From an uncultured Alphaproteobacteria bacterium (GTDB taxonomy: Bacteria > Pseudomonadota > Alphaproteobacteria > HIMB59): a DNA stretch of 64,000 nt. The position numbers and the translations under genes were made by a program. Positions 55,593 to 64,000 of the stretch are shown here, piece after piece. Position 1 is the stretch's first letter. Every line of letters begins with the position of its first letter. The stretch is taken from assembly GCA_902611415.1 (NCBI GenBank), contig CACLZM010000001.1, positions 165,870 to 229,869 on the forward strand. Reading direction: 5' to 3'. The notes below the pieces were generated by a model that did no database searches, had not been told where the DNA came from, and saw only the letters and a program-made list of their open reading frames with translations.

Positions 55593-57337
55593 GCTAATGC
55601 CTGTGCTTGAAATATTTGACTCTTATAACTTCTAATATCTGCATATGCATCATAAATTTTATCTTGTTTTCTAGTGCACAAAATAAAACCTTCGCTCCAG
55701 TCGGTAGTTTTAAGGCATTTATGTCCTTTTTTATTTAATTGAGAAATAAAGGGTGAAAGTCGCTCCTCTAAAAGTAATTGTTTCAAATTAGGATCATGTG
55801 GGTGAAAAAAAGCAGGTAAATGCTCTGATGAAACTCTTGGTTCATTTAATGCTTTGTCAATAGACTTATTCGAAAATATATAATTCATTAAAAATTGTGC
55901 TTGCCATTGATCTTGAGCGTCACCACCCATTGTTCCACAACTTAAAATCTCTTTCTTTTTTTGATTGATAATTAAAGTAGGACTCAATGTTGTCCTTGGT
56001 TGTTGTTCAGGTGCTATAAAATTTACATGACCTGGTTTTGATAAATAAAACGTCATTAATCTATTACCTAAGGGAAATCCTAATTCATTAATCACTTCAT
56101 TAGATCTGATCCATCCACCACTTGGTGTACACGATATAGCATTATTATCTTTATCTATGATACTTATATGAACAGTGCCAGCTCCCCATGGTTTAATATC
56201 ATTTTCAATTGGAAGCAATGATTTCTTGGATAGGGGGTTCCCAGGAATTATAGAGTCAATTGCCTTCTCTTTAATTAATTGAATTCTTTTATTAAGGTAA
56301 GAGTCATTTAATAGGTGATTGGCTTTGACTTTTGAATTGTACTTCCCAGTGAAATACATCTCTCTGTCAGCAAAAGTTAATTTTAAAATTTCTGTAAATT
56401 TATGAATATCACTAGCTGAATTAAATGATTTAATTTTTTGTTTGTTGAGCATTTTCAACATCATTAAACTAGTTAATCCTTGTCCCCAGAAATTAGTTTT
56501 ATGAACTTGATAATCACCATATTTTTCTGAAATCGTTTTTTCAAATTTCACATTAAAATTTTCAAAATCCTCTTTTGAAAGAAGTCCTTCATTTTTTTGT
56601 GAATATTTTAAAATTGAGTTTGCAACATCGCCTTTGTAAAAAGCATCATGTAATTTATTAAATTTATTATTTCGAGATCCTGTAATTTTTTTTTCGTAAT
56701 TATTAAGATAATCTATTAAGTTTGCGTAAGCCGAATTTCTGAATAAACTTCCTAATTTTGGAATTTTATTATTTTTTAAATATAGTTTTGCAGAATTTTT
56801 CCATTCTTTTATAAATTTACCTTTTAGACTTTTTAACCCAAATTTATTTTGGTTTATTATTCCAGTGTGTAAAGGAAATCCTTCTTTTGCGTATTCTTTA
56901 GCATATTTAGAAATAGTCCTAAAATCTAGTTTGCCATATAATTGTAACACTCTAAAAATACTAGAAAATGCTGCTGGAACTCCAGCACATAAAATTCCCT
57001 CATCAGGAACTTCTGTGTATCCTCTTGTAACTAAATTTAAAAAATCAAACTTTTTTGGAGATATAGTATTTCCATTTAAGACAAGAGGACTTTTGTCTTT
57101 AGGCTTCAAAATCATTACTCCTTCACCTCCCATGCCAAACATTTGAGGATTTACGAGCCCTTCAACTAACATAGCTCCAGCTGCAGCATCAAAGGCATTA
57201 CCTTTATCATCATTTAAAATATTATATGCAGTAATTGATGATAAATTTGAATGAGTTGCTATAGCACCGTTAGTTCCAGAATAACTCGGTATAAAACTGT
57301 TAAAACTATTATCTTCTATTCTATAAGATCTATTCAT
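55586..57337 (-). CDS. Gamma-glutamyltransferase family protein
   Basis: A 583-residue Ntn-hydrolase without a signal peptide, so probably cytosolic (YwrD-like). AFDAAAGAMLVEGLVNPQMFGMGGEGVMIL is the conserved N-terminal block, TEVPDEGILCAGVPAAF follows, and the autoprocessing threonine is in KPWGAGTVHISIIDKDNN (Thr388). NNAISCTPSGGW, PRTTLSPTLI and CGTMGGDAQDQWQAQF are C-terminal landmarks. It hydrolyses or transfers gamma-glutamyl groups, possibly as a glutathione or gamma-glutamyl-amide scavenger. The gene is the first of a tight minus-strand run with mazG. Confidence 0.88.
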   Translation of the reverse strand: MNRSYRIEDNSFNSFIPSYSGTNGAIATHSNLSSITAYNILNDDKGNAFDAAAGAMLVEGLVNPQMFGMGGEGVMILKPKDKSPLVLNGNTISPKKFDFLNLVTRGYTEVPDEGILCAGVPAAFSSIFRVLQLYGKLDFRTISKYAKEYAKEGFPLHTGIINQNKFGLKSLKGKFIKEWKNSAKLYLKNNKIPKLGSLFRNSAYANLIDYLNNYEKKITGSRNNKFNKLHDAFYKGDVANSILKYSQKNEGLLSKEDFENFNVKFEKTISEKYGDYQVHKTNFWGQGLTSLMMLKMLNKQKIKSFNSASDIHKFTEILKLTFADREMYFTGKYNSKVKANHLLNDSYLNKRIQLIKEKAIDSIIPGNPLSKKSLLPIENDIKPWGAGTVHISIIDKDNNAISCTPSGGWIRSNEVINELGFPLGNRLMTFYLSKPGHVNFIAPEQQPRTTLSPTLIINQKKKEILSCGTMGGDAQDQWQAQFLMNYIFSNKSIDKALNEPRVSSEHLPAFFHPHDPNLKQLLLEERLSPFISQLNKKGHKCLKTTDWSEGFILCTRKQDKIYDAYADIRSYKSQIFQAQALAW

Positions 57338-57406
57338 TACAAATAATAATTTTACGATATTCCATAAATTATTTCTTTTTTAAAAGATTGCATTATAAAG
57401 TTATAT

Positions 57407-57844
57407 ATGACATGGAAGTTAATATCAAAATCTTCATACTCACAATTACTTGGAGAGTTAGAAACAAAATTAGAAAATAATCAACATAAGTATAGAATGA
57501 CAGTTTCTGAGAAGCATTTAAATTCTGGAAACTTTGCCCATGGCGGCTTTTTAATGTCTTTTTTGGATAATGTTATGGGCAATGCTGCATATAAGTCGTT
57601 TGGTAATAGACCATGTGTAACAATATCAATGAATACTCACTTTACTTTTTCTGCACAAAAAGGAGATGAGCTTATTGGAATTCCTTCTATAGAGAGAATG
57701 ACAAAAACACTTTGTTTTGTTAAATGCCAAGTATTTTCAAATAATGAAATTATTGTTTCAGGAAATGGTATTTGGAAGTTAGTTAAAACATCATCTATGA
57801 AAACTGTAAATGACAAAAAATTAGATGACGATGGTGGTTGGTAA
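57407..57844 (+). CDS. PaaI-type hotdog thioesterase
   Basis: A 145-residue hotdog-fold protein with the PaaI signature LNSGNFAHGGFLMSFLDNVMG near residues 39-59 (the HGG...D/E catalytic patch), then TISMNTHFTFSAQKGDELIG. It probably hydrolyses acyl-CoA thioesters. It is divergent from the gamma-glutamyltransferase gene and 24 bp upstream of the MFS gene, which could be transcribed with it. Confidence 0.87.
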   Translation: MTWKLISKSSYSQLLGELETKLENNQHKYRMTVSEKHLNSGNFAHGGFLMSFLDNVMGNAAYKSFGNRPCVTISMNTHFTFSAQKGDELIGIPSIERMTKTLCFVKCQVFSNNEIIVSGNGIWKLVKTSSMKTVNDKKLDDDGGW

Positions 57845-57868
57845 TAATTTAATTAATTAGAATTAATA

Positions 57869-59011
57869 TTGAAAATACAAATATCAGAAATTAATGCATG
57901 TAAGGCGCTTTTTTTTTCTATTTCTTTTTTCGTAGGACTATGGGCTATTAGAATCCCTGATATAAAAGATCAAATAAACGTTGACTATAGTGGCATGGGA
58001 TATCTTTTTGTAATTTTTTCAATTGGCTCTGTGCTGACAATGATAGCGATGCCAAAAATAATGCAACTCTATCCATCAAAAAAAATATCTCTTTTATCTG
58101 GATTTCTAATTTGTATTTTATGGTTGCTCATTCCTTTTGCCCATTCATTTAAATTAATGGCAATACTCAGTCTTATTTTTGGTGTTTGTTATGGACTTTT
58201 TGAAGTAATTCTTAATGTTCAAGCCACTTCTTTAGAAAAAAAAATAAATAAACCAATGATGTCAGGCTTTCACGCATTTTGGAGTATTGGACTATTATCT
58301 GGATCTTTGTTAACAAGTTTATTCTTAGAGTTTAAAATTAGTTTTTTAATAAATTCTCTTGTTTATGTTGTATTTTTAGCTCCATTAATATTTTTTAGTA
58401 GTTTAACTATAGAAAATAATAAATCAGACCCCTTATCTTTTTTTTCAATTTTTTTTAGTTGGCCCTTATTTCTTATAATTTTGGTTGTATTAGCTATCAC
58501 AGCAGTTTTTTTGGAAGGGGGGACCGACTCCTGGGGTTCTTTATATATGAGAGATTACATTAATGCAGACGGTTTCAATATTGGACTTGCTGCAATAGCC
58601 TTTAATGGAAGCATGGTTTTTGGAAGACTAATAGGAGATAAACTAAAACAAATGTTTGGAATTTATAATTTTCTTGTTTTCTCAGTTGTAGGTTCATTGG
58701 TTGGTTCTTTAGTAATTGCATTTAATAGTTCTTTATTATTTGCAATAATTGGATTTATCATAGCTGGTTTTTGTGTTTCTTCTGTTATTCCAATTTGTTA
58801 CACGTATGGTTCCTCTATCAAAGGTGTTGATCCCACTGTTGGTATTTCAATTATTACAATTGGCACATATGGGGTTTTCATGATAGCACCTCCTACCTTA
58901 GGTTATGTTGCAGATATTATAGGTATAGAATTTGTATACACACCTATGTTTATACTTTTTTTCATAGTAAGCATCATCGTAATTTTACAAAAGAAATTAT
59001 TCAAAAACTAA
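57869..59011 (+). CDS. Major facilitator superfamily transporter
   Basis: A 380-residue membrane protein with about 12 predicted hydrophobic segments. The early loop DIKDQINVDYSGMGYLFVIFSI and the FHAFWSIGLLSGSLLTSLF block resemble the YbjJ/FucP-like MFS group. The start is TTG at 57869. The gene ends 3 bp inside the convergent DMT-family gene (59008). The substrate is not predictable from sequence. Confidence 0.85.
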   Translation: MKIQISEINACKALFFSISFFVGLWAIRIPDIKDQINVDYSGMGYLFVIFSIGSVLTMIAMPKIMQLYPSKKISLLSGFLICILWLLIPFAHSFKLMAILSLIFGVCYGLFEVILNVQATSLEKKINKPMMSGFHAFWSIGLLSGSLLTSLFLEFKISFLINSLVYVVFLAPLIFFSSLTIENNKSDPLSFFSIFFSWPLFLIILVVLAITAVFLEGGTDSWGSLYMRDYINADGFNIGLAAIAFNGSMVFGRLIGDKLKQMFGIYNFLVFSVVGSLVGSLVIAFNSSLLFAIIGFIIAGFCVSSVIPICYTYGSSIKGVDPTVGISIITIGTYGVFMIAPPTLGYVADIIGIEFVYTPMFILFFIVSIIVILQKKLFKN

Positions 59012-59880
59012 TTTTTTTTTAAAATTAATATATTTCCAAATAGCACAAGAAACGACCCAATGTATAAATTTAAGTTCCATATCATACCTTCAAATATTGT
59101 AGAAATAATTAGTGCTATAAGTGGCATTATTATTGCAATATATGCCGCATCATTGGCGCCTATATTTTTTATTACTGAAAGATAAAGAATAAAACCGAAT
59201 ACACTTCCAAAAATAGATAAATAAAGTAAAGATATGATATATCTGTAACTAAAATCAAAATTTAATTCAGTACCAGTTATTAATAGATAAATTAATAGTG
59301 TTATGGATCCATAAAACATCCCATATCCTGTAACGGCAACAACATTCAATTTAATTTTAGAGGTATACTCTGAAATTAAGTTACCAATAGATGCAAAATA
59401 TGTTGCCAATACACCAAGTAAAATCCCAACACTTGTGCTTTTTGATAATTCAAAATTAATAATTTCATCATAAAATATGAAAAGTAATCCTAAAGTTCCA
59501 ATAAAACCTCCAACCAAAGTCATAATTTTTGGAAATTTACCTTTAAAAATAATATTATTAACAACATTCATAAATAATATTGATGAAAAACATAAAGCAA
59601 CAAATCCACTTATTAAATGAACTGTAGATAGATAAAACAGCACATAATTTATATTAAATAATGATATACCCAGAGCAGCTATAAAAAAATGCTCCTTCAG
59701 AGTGAATTTAAGATTTATTTTTTTTAATATACAAAATATTAAAATTATTATTGATGATAAAAAAAACCGGTAAAAAACTGATGTCATTGGATCAACAATA
59801 CCAAGTTGAAATTTAATAATATACCAGGTAGGCCCCCAAACTATTAGTGTTGAAATAAATAAAAATACTGTATTGTTCAC
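59008..59880 (-). CDS. EamA/DMT-family transporter
   Basis: A 290-residue protein with about ten hydrophobic segments and two EamA repeats. The first begins FISTLIVWGPTWYIIKFQLG..PMTSVFYRF, the second near residue 150 after LGVLATYFASIGNLISEY. These are the metabolite-exporter features. The start is GTG at 59880, directly after an in-frame TAA, and only 2 bp from the divergent yajQ start. Substrate is unknown; amino acids or other small metabolites are typical. Confidence 0.85.
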   Translation of the reverse strand: MNNTVFLFISTLIVWGPTWYIIKFQLGIVDPMTSVFYRFFLSSIIILIFCILKKINLKFTLKEHFFIAALGISLFNINYVLFYLSTVHLISGFVALCFSSILFMNVVNNIIFKGKFPKIMTLVGGFIGTLGLLFIFYDEIINFELSKSTSVGILLGVLATYFASIGNLISEYTSKIKLNVVAVTGYGMFYGSITLLIYLLITGTELNFDFSYRYIISLLYLSIFGSVFGFILYLSVIKNIGANDAAYIAIIMPLIALIISTIFEGMIWNLNLYIGSFLVLFGNILILKKN

Positions 59881-59882
59881 TT

Positions 59883-60368
59883 ATGCCTTCTTTTGATGTT
59901 GTCTCGTCACCAGATATTCAAGAAATTGATAATGCCATCAATAATACTAAAAGAGAAGTTGATAATAGATTTGACTTTAAGAATACTAATTCAACAATCG
60001 AACGAAACGATTTTTCTATTACAATAGAGACAACGGACAATACTAAATTAACTCAATTTAATGATATTTTAAAAAATAATATTGTAAGGAGAAAAATAGA
60101 TCCAAAATTTATTCACCTAAAATCAACTGAAACAGCTTCTGGAAACAGAGTAAGACAATTTATTGATATTTTGAATGGAATATCAAAAGAGGACTCAAAA
60201 AAAATAACAAATCTTGTTAAATCATCAAAAGCAAAGGTTCAAGCTTCAATTAATGGAGATGAAGTAAGAATTACTGGAAAGAAAAGAGACGATCTACAAT
60301 CAATGATCGAATTATTAAAATCAAGTGATATTAAAATTCCTCTACAATTTCAAAATTTTAGAGATTAA
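59883..60368 (+). CDS. yajQ: YajQ-family nucleotide-binding protein (UPF0234)
   Basis: A 161-residue protein that matches the YajQ family over its whole length. The start MPSFDVVSSPDIQEIDNAIN is characteristic, as are NNTKREVDNRFDFKNT and the C-terminal VRITGKKRDDLQSMIELL and IPLQFQNFRD. Family members bind cyclic di-GMP or nucleotides and have been linked to regulation. It starts 2 bp from the divergent DMT gene, so its promoter must lie within that gene. Confidence 0.93.
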   Translation: MPSFDVVSSPDIQEIDNAINNTKREVDNRFDFKNTNSTIERNDFSITIETTDNTKLTQFNDILKNNIVRRKIDPKFIHLKSTETASGNRVRQFIDILNGISKEDSKKITNLVKSSKAKVQASINGDEVRITGKKRDDLQSMIELLKSSDIKIPLQFQNFRD

Positions 60369-60876
60369 TTACTTCCATAGTTGTAAAGTCAATTAATCGA
60401 ACAGTCGTAATTGTTCTTAGAAACTTAATACAATCCTCTGTTTTTACTTGAATTGTTTTAGTGTTGTCTAGTGGGTGAAAATTACATAATTCAAAATCAT
60501 TGATTTTTTTATCTAAGTAAAAACTTACATCCTTATCTACATTATTAATTAAAGAATAGGGACTAACAGAACCTGGTTTGACTCCAAGTTTATCATATAA
60601 ATACTCTGCACTTCCAAAAGAGAGATTTCCTTGGCACTGTATAGTGTTTTTAATAATTTTTAGGTCTACTTCAGTGCTATCTAAGCATGAGAGTAAGTAA
60701 AAATTTCTCTTTTTGTCCCTCAAAAAAAGATTTTTTGTATGCGCACCTTGCATATTCAAATCCAATTTTAGTTTGCTAGACTCCTCGACGGTAAAAAAAG
60801 CCTCGTGTTCAAAAAGTTTATATTCAACTTTTTGATCATTAAGTGCGGCTAATAAACTTTTTGCTTCTAATTTCAT
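60358..60876 (-). CDS. Prolyl-tRNA deacylase-type editing protein (ProX/YbaK family)
   Basis: A 172-residue protein of the YbaK/ProX editing family. The conserved start KVEYKLFEHEAFFTVEES, HTKNLFLRDKKRNFYLLSC (the conserved lysine K48 region in the family) and LGVKPGSVSPYSLINN are clear. It should hydrolyse misacylated tRNA-Pro (Ala- or Cys-tRNA-Pro) in the cytosol. Its 3' end overlaps yajQ by 11 bp tail-to-tail. Confidence 0.9.
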   Translation of the reverse strand: MKLEAKSLLAALNDQKVEYKLFEHEAFFTVEESSKLKLDLNMQGAHTKNLFLRDKKRNFYLLSCLDSTEVDLKIIKNTIQCQGNLSFGSAEYLYDKLGVKPGSVSPYSLINNVDKDVSFYLDKKINDFELCNFHPLDNTKTIQVKTEDCIKFLRTITTVRLIDFTTMEVINL

Positions 60877-60912
60877 TTTTATTTATAAAGTGTTATCTTA
60901 TTTATATAAAAT

Positions 60913-61995
60913 ATGAAAAAAAAAATTAATAGAAGAAATTTTATTAAAAAAGCCTCAATTCCTGTACTGGGCGCAGCTGCACTCTCTAGTTTTAATGTAC
61001 ACGCAAGCACCATAACAGAGTTGAATATGGTCACATCATGGCCAGAAAATTTTCCGGGTATAGGTTTAGGTGCAAACAGGTTGGCTCAGCGAATTGAGAA
61101 CTTATCCAATAAAAGAATAAAGGTTAATGTTTACTCAGCTGGTGAATTAGTTCCACCGTTTGGAGTGTTTGATGCCGTGTCATCTGGAACAGCTGATTTA
61201 TATCACTCAGCAGAGTTTTATTGGGGAGGGAAGAACAAAGCCTATCCTTTTTTTGCTGCGGTTCCTTTTGGAATGACTGCTGAGGAATTTAATTCATGGA
61301 TATATTCTGGTAATGGTCAATTATTATGGGATGAATTAGGTTCTAATTTTAATATTAAACATTTTTTAGTCGGCAATACTGGATCTACATTATTTGGTTG
61401 GTTCAAAAACGAATTAAATAGTCTCGAGGATGTTTCTAAACTTAAAATAAGAAGTCCCGGTATGGGAGGAGACCTGTTAAAGACTATGGGGGCAACTTCT
61501 ATAAATATACCAGGAGGTGAAATTCTTCAGTCTTTAGCAAGTGGGGCTATAGACGCTGCAGATTGGTCTAATCCAGTTATGGATTTAGCTTTTGGTTTTT
61601 ATAAAGTAACAAATTACTGTTACTATCCAGATTTTAAAAAACCTACAGTTTCTATTTCATTAGGAATGAATTTAGATAAATGGAACTCTTTTGATAATGA
61701 AGCTAAGAGCATCATCGAGTATGCTTGTCAGTCAGAAAATCAAGAAATGTTGTCTGATTTTATGTATAAAGAGGTTGTTGCTATAGAAAAATTGAGGTCA
61801 CTTGGTGTAGAATTCAGGCAACTACCAAATGATATTGTCATTGAAGCCAAAAAAAATATCAATGGTGTTTTAGATAATTATACTGATACCTCTCTTGGGA
61901 AAAAAATTAGAGATGATTATTTTCAATTTTTAGGTTTAAGAACTTCATATAAGGACTTTGATATTTCTAACTACTTGAATTTTAGAAAAATTTAA
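60913..61995 (+). CDS. TRAP transporter substrate-binding protein (DctP, TakP-like) with Tat signal
   Basis: A 360-residue exported protein. The N-terminus KKINRRNFIKKASIPVLGAA has a twin-arginine motif, and cleavage is likely at HAS near residue 32. The mature part matches DctP-type proteins of the TakP group: LNMVTSWPENFPGIGLGANR, GELVPPFGVFDAVSSGTADL, KLKIRSPGMGGDLLKTMGAT, and SLASGAIDAADWSNPVMDL. TakP binds 2-oxoacids. No DctQ or DctM genes are within the window, so it is an orphan here. It follows its own short promoter region after the divergent ProX gene. Confidence 0.87.
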   Translation: MKKKINRRNFIKKASIPVLGAAALSSFNVHASTITELNMVTSWPENFPGIGLGANRLAQRIENLSNKRIKVNVYSAGELVPPFGVFDAVSSGTADLYHSAEFYWGGKNKAYPFFAAVPFGMTAEEFNSWIYSGNGQLLWDELGSNFNIKHFLVGNTGSTLFGWFKNELNSLEDVSKLKIRSPGMGGDLLKTMGATSINIPGGEILQSLASGAIDAADWSNPVMDLAFGFYKVTNYCYYPDFKKPTVSISLGMNLDKWNSFDNEAKSIIEYACQSENQEMLSDFMYKEVVAIEKLRSLGVEFRQLPNDIVIEAKKNINGVLDNYTDTSLGKKIRDDYFQFLGLRTSYKDFDISNYLNFRKI

Positions 61996-61997
61996 TA

Positions 61998-62567
61998 GTG
62001 TGCGGAAGATATTCGCTTAATCTTAAAGATAATCACTCTTCTTTTAAGAAGGAAACTATAAATAACTTCAAATCAATATTTGATTATAAAAATCAAGATA
62101 TTTGCCCAACTAATAAAGCACCTATTGTCTTTAATCTAAACTCTAAATTTGTATTTAAACAATCAAGTTGGGGCTTGTCATTTGATTGGCTTCCGAAAGG
62201 AAAAACACTTTTCAATATTCGATCAGAGACAGTTCACGAAAAATCTTTCAGTAATAATCTTATAGCAAATAACCGCTGTTTAGTTCCTTTTAGTAGTTAT
62301 TTTGAATGGATGAAAACCCAAGAATTTAAAGAAAAATATAAATTATTTACCAAAACACCAGTCAGTTTTTTTGCAGGTGTGTATAAATTAATAGAAGATA
62401 CTTTTTATTTTTCAATTTTAACTAAATCCTCACTGGAAAATATAGAATTTATTCATAATAGAAATCCAGTCATTATTAATAAAAATAACGTAAGACAATG
62501 GTTTTCGAACGGTTATGAAGAGCTACTAAGATCTTCAGAAGTCATAAATTATGAGATATCGAAATAG
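61998..62567 (+). CDS. SRAP/YedK-family abasic-site DNA-protein crosslink protein (HMCES-like)
   Basis: A 189-residue SRAP domain protein. MCGRYSLNLKDN begins with the catalytic Cys2, so the GTG at 61998 is the right start. NIRSETVHEKSF, NNRCLVPFSSYFEWM (catalytic glutamate) and FIHNRNPVIIN (catalytic histidine) complete the active site. It protects single-stranded DNA by forming a thiazolidine crosslink with abasic sites. It begins 2 bp after the TRAP gene. Confidence 0.92.
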   Translation: MCGRYSLNLKDNHSSFKKETINNFKSIFDYKNQDICPTNKAPIVFNLNSKFVFKQSSWGLSFDWLPKGKTLFNIRSETVHEKSFSNNLIANNRCLVPFSSYFEWMKTQEFKEKYKLFTKTPVSFFAGVYKLIEDTFYFSILTKSSLENIEFIHNRNPVIINKNNVRQWFSNGYEELLRSSEVINYEISK

Positions 62568-62786
62568 TTATTTTCTAAATTTGAAGAAGGATAAAAGCTT
62601 TTCGATGCCAGAAAAATGTTCCTCTAGTCTAGAATAAACTTTATCTATTTTGTTAATGTGACCGTCTAATCTTTCATAGAGGTTATCGATTTTCTTATCA
62701 AGTTTGTTTAGCTTACTGTTTAGCTGTTTTATGCTATCAGACTCACTTGTTTTTGACTGCTTTTTTAACTTAATAACTTTATTCAT
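62568..62786 (-). CDS. Small coiled-coil hypothetical protein
   Basis: A 72-residue, highly charged protein. From about residue 16 to 60 it has a regular heptad pattern of I/L (IKQLNSKLNKLDKKIDNLYE, then INKIDKVYSRLEEHFSGIEK). This suggests a dimeric coiled coil. No family is recognised. It meets the SRAP gene tail to tail with no gap. Confidence 0.55.
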   Translation of the reverse strand: MNKVIKLKKQSKTSESDSIKQLNSKLNKLDKKIDNLYERLDGHINKIDKVYSRLEEHFSGIEKLLSFFKFRK

Positions 62787-62838
62787 ATTAAAAATATATT
62801 AAATTTCTGATTTGTTTAAAGTATGACAAAACAACGCT

Positions 62839-63642
62839 TTAGGTAAACCTTAAATCAACTTCTGGTATCCAGTTTTTAAGCTTTTCAATACGATTTTTGG
62901 GTGAAGGGTGCGTAGATAGAAACTCTGGTGGTGCATTTCCTTTTTGCGCTTCAGCCATTCGCTGCCAAACTTTATATGACTCATGATTATCGTATTTGGC
63001 CATTGTCATAAAGGCCAAGCCTAAATAATCAGCCTCCGACTCTTGTAATCTGTTAAAAGGTAAAGATAGACCTAAATTTACTAAATAATCATCAGCTGAG
63101 GTATTCGAAAGGGCACCTTCTAAAGCAATATCTAAGATAGTAGTTCCGACATTTATTGCTAATGCTTGGCTGGCCCTTTCAACACTATGGCGAGCAACCG
63201 CATGCGCAATTTCATGTCCCATTATTGAGGCCAAACCATCATTATTAGCGGCAACATCTAAGATCCCTGTGTAAAAAGCTATTTTACCACCAGGCATACA
63301 CCAAGCATTAAGTGTTTCCTTGTCATCAATTAATATGAATTCCCAATTATAGTTTTTTATCGAGTCTGATTGACCCATTTTTAAAAAATACTCTTCTACA
63401 GACTCTGTAACTCTGAAACCAACATCTCTTACAGCTCTAAAATTTTGCCCAGACTCTATTAAATTTTCTTGTTTTTTGACTTGTTCGTAGGCTTGAAGAG
63501 CTTGTTTGTTGATACTTTCATCTGAAATAATAGAGAGTTGTTTACGATTTGTAATAGCTACCTCGGTACAAGAAGGTAAAAATAAAGGTGCACAACACGC
63601 ACATGATAATTTTTTAATAAAATCTCGTCTTTTAAGATTCAT
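62839..63642 (-). CDS. M48-family zinc metalloprotease, lipoprotein, Tat-type signal
   Basis: A 267-residue protein. The N-terminus has KRRDFIKKLSCACCAPLFLP with a lipobox LPSC (Cys25), so it is probably a Tat-exported lipoprotein on the periplasmic side. The zinc site is MGHEIAHAVARHSVERA (HEIAH at residues 143-147). A third ligand Glu is in LQESEADYLGLAFM. It resembles YcaL/LoiP-type M48 proteases involved in outer-membrane quality control. It is divergent from the aminotransferase gene. Confidence 0.9.
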   Translation of the reverse strand: MNLKRRDFIKKLSCACCAPLFLPSCTEVAITNRKQLSIISDESINKQALQAYEQVKKQENLIESGQNFRAVRDVGFRVTESVEEYFLKMGQSDSIKNYNWEFILIDDKETLNAWCMPGGKIAFYTGILDVAANNDGLASIMGHEIAHAVARHSVERASQALAINVGTTILDIALEGALSNTSADDYLVNLGLSLPFNRLQESEADYLGLAFMTMAKYDNHESYKVWQRMAEAQKGNAPPEFLSTHPSPKNRIEKLKNWIPEVDLRFT

Positions 63643-63671
63643 GGTATTAATATAATCAAAAAGATATTCTT

Positions 63672-64000
63672 ATGACAACCTGTTATATTAATGGAAAATA
63701 TAAACCTCTAAATCAATCGTATGTCAGTGTAACAGATAGAGGTTTTCAATTCTCTGATGGGGTTTATGAGGTCATTGCCGTATTTAAAGGTGAATTAGTA
63801 GATTTAAATCTTCATATAAACAGATTGTTTGTTTCTTTAAAAAAAATGAACATAAAAATTAAATTCAATAGAAATCAAATAATTAATATCACCAATAAAA
63901 TCAAAAAACTAAATAAATTAAATATGGGTATAATTTACATCCAAATTACAAGAGGGGATCAAAATCCAAGGGAACACAAATACCCTGATAAACTTAAGCC
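63672..64000 (+). CDS. Class IV aminotransferase (D-amino-acid aminotransferase-like), truncated by window edge
   Basis: The first ~109 codons are present. VTDRGFQFSDGVYEVIAVFKGE matches the conserved block of fold type IV aminotransferases, D-alanine transaminases and BCATs, where the arginine of DRGF and the GDGVYE residues sit; here FSDGVYE replaces FGDGVYE. HINRLFVSLKKMNI and YIQITRGDQNPREHKYP follow. The RGDxxPREHxxP pattern favours a D-amino-acid aminotransferase over IlvE. The start ATG is 29 bp from the M48 start. The rest lies outside the window. Confidence 0.85.
   Translation, partial: MTTCYINGKYKPLNQSYVSVTDRGFQFSDGVYEVIAVFKGELVDLNLHINRLFVSLKKMNIKIKFNRNQIINITNKIKKLNKLNMGIIYIQITRGDQNPREHKYPDKLK

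Overview
The window looks like part of a small, streamlined, AT-rich chromosome of a free-living marine alphaproteobacterium (SAR11 or HIMB59/AEGEAN-169 style). This is an inference. It rests on visibly low GC, very short intergenic gaps, many 1-20 bp gene overlaps, an NDUFS4-type complex I subunit, and many solute-binding-protein transporters (BMP, Liv, sugar ABC, TRAP) with only one transcription factor (LysR type). No rRNA, CRISPR, transposase or integrase was seen. Two tRNAs are present, Pro(TGG) and Arg(TCT).

Layout. 1-3.9 kb: BMP-family ABC importer (ATPase end, two permeases, binding protein) beside a xanthine-guanine phosphoribosyltransferase, which suggests purine nucleoside uptake and salvage. 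3.9-9 kb: a degenerate Gfo/Idh-like protein, small proteins, then DUF1015-serC-serA for serine synthesis and a Nudix hydrolase. 9-14.6 kb: tRNA-Pro, the complex I subunit, and a branched-chain amino-acid type ABC importer whose binding protein faces the livGFHM operon across a strong terminator. 14.6-19.8 kb: tRNA-Arg followed by a two-gene Type III restriction-modification system and the orphan 3' end of a broken gene, probably an acquired island. 19.8-30.2 kb: an unusual metabolic cluster with five SnoaL/NTF2-like proteins (nine domains in all), a HisD-like dehydrogenase, an SDR, a bicupin, an RraA-like protein, a MetE-like zinc methyltransferase and a HAD protein that has lost its catalytic aspartates. 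30.3-33.6 kb: a sugar-type ABC importer without its ATPase. 33.7-38.3 kb: glycerate 3-kinase, glucosyl-3-phosphoglycerate phosphatase, glucosyl-3-phosphoglycerate synthase and a GH13 phosphorylase, which together could make and break the compatible solute glucosylglycerate. 38.4-44.3 kb: metY, an alpha/beta hydrolase, a GFA protein, guaB-guaA and a hypothetical. 44.4-57.3 kb: an FG-GAP secreted protein, an AlaC-like aminotransferase, a coupled P-loop/ArgC-like/ArgB-like trio, and a long minus-strand run (gamma-glutamyltransferase, MazG, TolC, LysR, ArgD-like, secreted polysaccharide-lyase-like). 57.4-64 kb: housekeeping and transport genes (thioesterase, MFS, DMT, YajQ, ProX/YbaK, TRAP binding protein, SRAP, M48 protease) and the start of a class IV aminotransferase.

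The two most interesting regions are the SnoaL-rich cluster, whose substrate cannot be named from sequence alone, and the glucosylglycerate cycle. The P-loop/ArgC/ArgB trio and the genome-island edge are next.
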